In this document: in pieces, positions 60,586 to 64,000 of the stretch
Layout: each line of letters starts with the position of its first letter
Position numbering within the stretch: position 1 is the stretch's first letter
Origin: JBHELG01 sp046263195
GTDB taxonomy: Bacteria > Actinomycetota > Nitriliruptoria > Nitriliruptorales > JAHWKO01
NCBI GenBank assembly: GCA_046263195.1
Contig: JBHELG010000108.1
Location: 1 to 64,000, forward strand
Length of the DNA stretch: 64,000 nt
Direction: 5' to 3'
Position numbers and translations under genes: made by a program
Notes under the pieces: model-generated
Databases searched by the model: none
What the model was told of the DNA's origin: nothing
What the model saw: only the letters and a program-made list of their open reading frames with translations

Positions 60586-61812
60586 GTGGAAGATCGCCGT
60601 ACCCTCCTCGTGCGCATCTCCGGACGCGACCAGCCGGGTATCACTGCTGCACTGTTGAGTCTGCTCGCCGCGGACGGTGTCGACGTCGACGACATCGAGC
60701 AGGTCACGACCCGTAACCGGCTCACCCTCGACGTCGTCGTGGCGTTGCCGGAGAGCGATGTAGCGCTGAAGGACCTGCTCTTTCTCGGCTGGGAGCGGGG
60801 ACTCAGCATCGACTTCGAGGTCGTCGAACCGAGTGTGGCGCAGCCGCTCTTCCGCCATGCCCTCACCGTGATCGGTCTTCCCCTCACCACAGCTGCACTC
60901 GCTGCCGTGGCGGGAGAGATCGCGGCCGCGGGCGCGAACATCGATCGCATCACCAGGCTGTCCCGTCACCCGGTGGTCAGCTACGAGCTGGTCGTCTCCG
61001 GCGGAGACGTGGACGGCCTGCGAGCGCGTCTCGTGGCCGTATCGGCCGAGCAGGGCATCGACATTGCCGTGCAGCGCGAAGGCCTCGAGCGGCGTGCGAA
61101 GCGGCTGGTGGTCATGGACGTCGACTCGACTCTCATCCAGGATGAGGCGATCGAACTGCTGGCGCGTGAGGCCGGACGCGAGGATGCCGTCGCAGTCATC
61201 ACCGAGCGCGCCATGGCTGGGGACATGGACTTCGAAGCTGCGCTGCGGGCGCGGGTCGAACTGCTCGCGGGTCTCGACCTCGCAAGCGTCGAGCGGGTGC
61301 GGGAACGTCTCCGCCTCACACCGGGAGCGCGCACGTTCCTCCGCACACTCAAGAGATTGGGCTATCGACTGGCGCTGGTTTCGGGCGGGTTCACCGTCTT
61401 CACCGATGTGCTGCGGGCCGAGCTCGGCATTGATCACGCTTTCGCCAACCAGCTCGAGGTCGTCGACGGTCGACTGACAGGACGTCTCGTAGGGCCGATA
61501 GTCGATCGCGTCCGCAAGGCCGAGATCCTCGAGGATGTCGCCGGCCGCGAAGGGGTGCCGCTCGAGCAGGTCGTGGCGATCGGTGACGGGGCGAACGACC
61601 TCGACATGCTCGCCCGGGCCGGTCTCGGCATAGCGTTCAACGCCAAGCCGATCGTGCGTGAAGCCGCGGACACAGCCGTCTCCGTGCCCTACCTCGACGC
61701 AGTCCTCTTCGTCCTCGGTATTCGCCGCGACGATATCGACCTGGCCGATGACGAGGAGAGTGGCCCTCACGGGCTGGCCACCGTTACCGGAGACGCCAGG
61801 CCCGGCGTCTAG
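60586..61812 (+). CDS. serB: Phosphoserine phosphatase with ACT domains
   Basis: SerB removes phosphate from phosphoserine, the last step of serine synthesis. The 408-residue protein has two ACT-like domains (LLVRISGRDQPGITAALLSL, TVIGLPLTTAALAAVAGEI, about 1-165), then the HAD catalytic domain: VVMDVDSTLIQDEAIELLA (motif I), LALVSGGFTVF (motif II), and AIGDGANDLDMLARAGLGIAF (motif IV). ACT domains usually give serine feedback. The GTG start appears leaderless. Confidence 0.95.
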   Translation: MEDRRTLLVRISGRDQPGITAALLSLLAADGVDVDDIEQVTTRNRLTLDVVVALPESDVALKDLLFLGWERGLSIDFEVVEPSVAQPLFRHALTVIGLPLTTAALAAVAGEIAAAGANIDRITRLSRHPVVSYELVVSGGDVDGLRARLVAVSAEQGIDIAVQREGLERRAKRLVVMDVDSTLIQDEAIELLAREAGREDAVAVITERAMAGDMDFEAALRARVELLAGLDLASVERVRERLRLTPGARTFLRTLKRLGYRLALVSGGFTVFTDVLRAELGIDHAFANQLEVVDGRLTGRLVGPIVDRVRKAEILEDVAGREGVPLEQVVAIGDGANDLDMLARAGLGIAFNAKPIVREAADTAVSVPYLDAVLFVLGIRRDDIDLADDEESGPHGLATVTGDARPGV

Positions 61813-61832
61813 CTCCGTGGCTGCAGATCGCC

Positions 61833-62783
61833 CTATTGCCGCGCCGGGAAGAGCTCATCGAGACGGTGGAGGAGGTCATCGCCGAGGCGCAGATCGGCGG
61901 CAGCCGCGTTCTCGTCGACCTGCTCGGGCCGGCTGGCGCCGAAGATCGCGCCCGCCACTCCGTCGCTGTGGAGGGTCCACGCGAGGGCGAGTTGAGCCGG
62001 GGTGGCCCCGATCTCCGCCGCTATCTCCACGAATCGCTCGACCTTGTGAAGAGCTTCCTCATCCAGCAGTCGGTCCATGAAGCGACGATCGCCGCTCGCC
62101 GCCCGGGAGCCGGCCGGGAAATCACCGTGCCGGTACTTGCCGCTGAGCACGCCCTGGGCGAGCGGGCTGAACACGACCTGGTCGAGCCCGTACTCCCTGC
62201 AGATCGGCAGTACCCGCTTCTCTATGCCGCGTTCCAGCAGCGAGTACGGGGGCTGGTTGCTGATCGGTCTCGGCACGTTCAAGGCGTCAGCGAGCAGGCA
62301 GGCTGCGACGATGCGTTCCGGCGGCCAGTGGGACACGCCCCAGTACAGGATCTTTCCGTTCGCGACGAGATCCCCCATGGTCCGCACGATCTCCTCGGTG
62401 GGCGTCTCCTCGTCGTAGCGGTGGCACTGGTAGAGGTCCACGTAGTCGGTCCGCAACCGGCGCAGTGAGGCGTCGATGGATTCCGTGACGTGCTTTCGGG
62501 AGAGTCCCCGGTCGTTCACATCGTCACTCATGGGGAAGTACACCTTCGTCGCGAGCACGATGTGGTGACGCTCGCGACCGGTCAGGAACTCGCCGACGAC
62601 CTGCTCCGCTCGGCCGGAGTTGTAGACATCCGCCGTGTCGATGACGTTGACACCCGAGTCCAGCGCGAGACCGAGGCAGCGACGGGCTACCTCGTCGCTC
62701 ACGGCGCGCCCCACCGTCAGCCAGGTGCCAAAGCAGAGGACGCTCACCTTCAGCCCGCTATGACCGAGGCGTACATAGCGCAC
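61833..62783 (-). CDS. Aldo/keto reductase, potassium-channel beta-subunit-like
   Basis: The 316-residue protein has the AKR fold and tetrad: Asp in VNVIDTADVYNSGRAE, Tyr in the same motif, Lys in LATKVYFP and His in LYQCHRYDEETP. Further motifs are YWGVSHWPPERIV, QPPYSLLERGIE, FSPLAQGVLSGKY and FGASRPEQVDEN, which match YghZ/Kv-beta-like reductases using NADPH. GTG 62783 has GGAG five bases upstream; the open frame farther upstream is not needed. Confidence 0.92.
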   Translation of the reverse strand: MRYVRLGHSGLKVSVLCFGTWLTVGRAVSDEVARRCLGLALDSGVNVIDTADVYNSGRAEQVVGEFLTGRERHHIVLATKVYFPMSDDVNDRGLSRKHVTESIDASLRRLRTDYVDLYQCHRYDEETPTEEIVRTMGDLVANGKILYWGVSHWPPERIVAACLLADALNVPRPISNQPPYSLLERGIEKRVLPICREYGLDQVVFSPLAQGVLSGKYRHGDFPAGSRAASGDRRFMDRLLDEEALHKVERFVEIAAEIGATPAQLALAWTLHSDGVAGAIFGASRPEQVDENAAAADLRLGDDLLHRLDELFPARQ

Positions 62784-63021
62784 AACCGCTCCTATCCCGC
62801 CGATGAGTAGCGGCTCCCCATCTGGCTGCCACCCTTGGCGCCTCGCCCCGCCAAGAGTGGCTCGACCAGGATCACGACACTGACGGGAGAACTCCGGGGA
62901 CAATAGGCGGCTAGGATGGATGCTGTTGCACAACTCGAGGCTCCAGCAGGAGTCGTCTCCCCAGCGACCAGCACGTTTCGCTTCCGCCGCCGTCTCAGAC
63001 CTCGTCGCACCGGAGAGCAGC

Positions 63022-63825
63022 GTGTCCCGAGTCACCGTCTACCACCTGACTGCCCCTGCTCGGCTCCCGCTCATCGAGAAGGAGGGCCTACGCACGCGAG
63101 CAGATCTCAGTAACCGACTCGGCCCCCCCGGAGCCGAGGACGAGGCGGCCCCCGGACGCTACGCCCACGGGCGGCGGGTATCCGCCTACCTCTCGCTCGA
63201 GCATGCGCAGGCGCGGGCAGGGGAACTCGGACCCGGGCTCGTGACGTTCACAGTCGACCCTGAAAAGGTCATTGCCGCGCCCTCCTCGGCCCGGCGCGGA
63301 GCCCCCGCCGCCTACTGGGCGTCCGCCCGCGTACTGCGTGACTGGCTCGACGAGGGCTCTCCTCCCGACGACCTCGAGGTGCACCAGAATGTGCCGGTCC
63401 GGGCCAAGCACGTGCGTATCCAACCGGCCCTGCTCGAACCTGACGACCTGGGGGACTACGCGTCTCTCGTCGCCGCTGTCGCCGACGCGGACCGGCTCTC
63501 CGCCAAAGCGCTCATGCACCTGGCCATTATCGCGAGCGGTGGCGACTTCGAGTCACCCGAGTTCCTTGCCGCGGTGACCCTGGCCTGGCGGGCGGAGCCT
63601 GACCCTGAGTCGCTGGCACGAGAGCTCATGGAAACCGGTGCCGACAAGGTTGCCTCGGCCGCTCTCGCCGAGTACGGGGCGACGGCCCCGGAGGCGGCCC
63701 AGCGTCTGCGTGACACCCTCGAGCAGACCCGAGTCTGGTCTGAGGAGCAGGGGCTGGAGCCAGGTCGGGGACTGCTCTTGGGCAGCTCGAGCGTGCTCGA
63801 GGGCCTGACGGCCGCCCAGGTGTAG
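63022..63825 (+). CDS. Uncharacterised protein with ADP-ribosyltransferase-like N terminus
   Basis: The 267-residue product starts VSRVTVYHLTAPARLPLIEKEGLRTRADLS. The Y-H-x-T...I...G-L pattern resembles the opening strand and loop of ART-fold proteins such as DarT or RNA 2'-phosphotransferase. It continues with RRVSAYLSLEHAQARAGEL and HQNVPVRAKHVRIQPALL, and a helical C-terminal half. The catalytic-Glu motif is not obvious, so the assignment is tentative. GGAGAG precedes GTG 63022; longer starts exist. Confidence 0.55.
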   Translation: MSRVTVYHLTAPARLPLIEKEGLRTRADLSNRLGPPGAEDEAAPGRYAHGRRVSAYLSLEHAQARAGELGPGLVTFTVDPEKVIAAPSSARRGAPAAYWASARVLRDWLDEGSPPDDLEVHQNVPVRAKHVRIQPALLEPDDLGDYASLVAAVADADRLSAKALMHLAIIASGGDFESPEFLAAVTLAWRAEPDPESLARELMETGADKVASAALAEYGATAPEAAQRLRDTLEQTRVWSEEQGLEPGRGLLLGSSSVLEGLTAAQV

Positions 63826-63829
63826 ATGC

Positions 63830-64000
63830 TCAGAGGGTGACGATGCCGATGTTCGTGACGCTCTTGCTTCCCTCTGTGTCGACCTCGAAGCGTACGCGCT
63901 GACCGAGGCGCAACTCGCGCAAGCCTGACTTCGCGAAGGCTTCACGGTCGACCAGCAGCTCGTTCAGCGCGTCGTCGAGTACGACCGCCGTCTTCGTCAT
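63830..64000 (-). CDS. Small uncharacterised protein, start at window edge
   Basis: The minus-strand frame runs from an ATG exactly at 64000 to TGA at 63832-63830 (56 residues: VLDDALNELLVDREAF, LRELRLGQRVRFEVD, VTNIGIVTL). The DLR-x-GQRVRFEV wording recalls cold-shock-type OB folds. The true start may lie outside the window, so it could be partial. It overlaps nothing; the neighbouring gene stops five bases away. Confidence 0.5.
   Translation of the reverse strand: MTKTAVVLDDALNELLVDREAFAKSGLRELRLGQRVRFEVDTEGSKSVTNIGIVTL

Overview
The window is GC-rich chromosomal DNA with many GTG starts, 4-base ATGA/GTGA gene overlaps, -10-like TANNNT boxes directly before some start codons, an actinobacterial-type LeuB and the succinylase lysine route (dapD-dapE-dapC). 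This points to a free-living, probably deep-branching member of the Actinomycetota. I cannot place it more precisely from sequence alone.

Layout. 1-1739 is a gene graveyard: a partial MEDS-domain gene, then tails of an FAD monooxygenase, an IS3-type transposase and a PHA-synthase-like protein. 1741-7036 is a selenium island. Its minus-strand operon senA-senB-(TIM-barrel orf) makes selenoneine-type compounds, a DedA membrane protein is transcribed divergently, and selD follows. selD is itself a selenoprotein gene: codon 17 is an in-frame TGA followed by hairpins resembling a bacterial SECIS. 7124-12115 holds a sulfotransferase and leuACD behind a leucine-rich leader peptide. 12159-31846 mixes housekeeping genes (nudix, ung, nadE, murI, leuB, ilvE) with two two-gene or larger transport systems and a sensor pair. 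32362-40058 holds a glycosyltransferase, then cimA behind a Thr/Ile-rich leader with mutually exclusive hairpins, then an FAH-family gene, dodecin, purB and gltX. tRNA-Gln(CTG) and tRNA-Glu(CTC) follow, and an HNH endonuclease gene abuts them.

41916-51012 is an accessory surface-glycan or glycolipid region with two GT4 glycosyltransferases, a methyltransferase and four sulfotransferases (one frameshifted). 51135-53609 is a Kef/UspA antiporter broken by at least seven small frameshifts. 53716-56012 is a LuxR-type two-component pair. 56337-64000 returns to core metabolism: a lipase, dapE-dapD-dapC, serB, an aldo/keto reductase and two uncharacterised genes.

The genes join into three themes. 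Selenium metabolism: SelD supplies selenophosphate for SenB and, through machinery that must lie elsewhere, for its own Sec residue. Branched-chain amino-acid synthesis: leuACD, leuB, ilvE and cimA, with two peptide-coding leaders. Envelope chemistry: glycosyl- and sulfotransferases plus ABC exporters.
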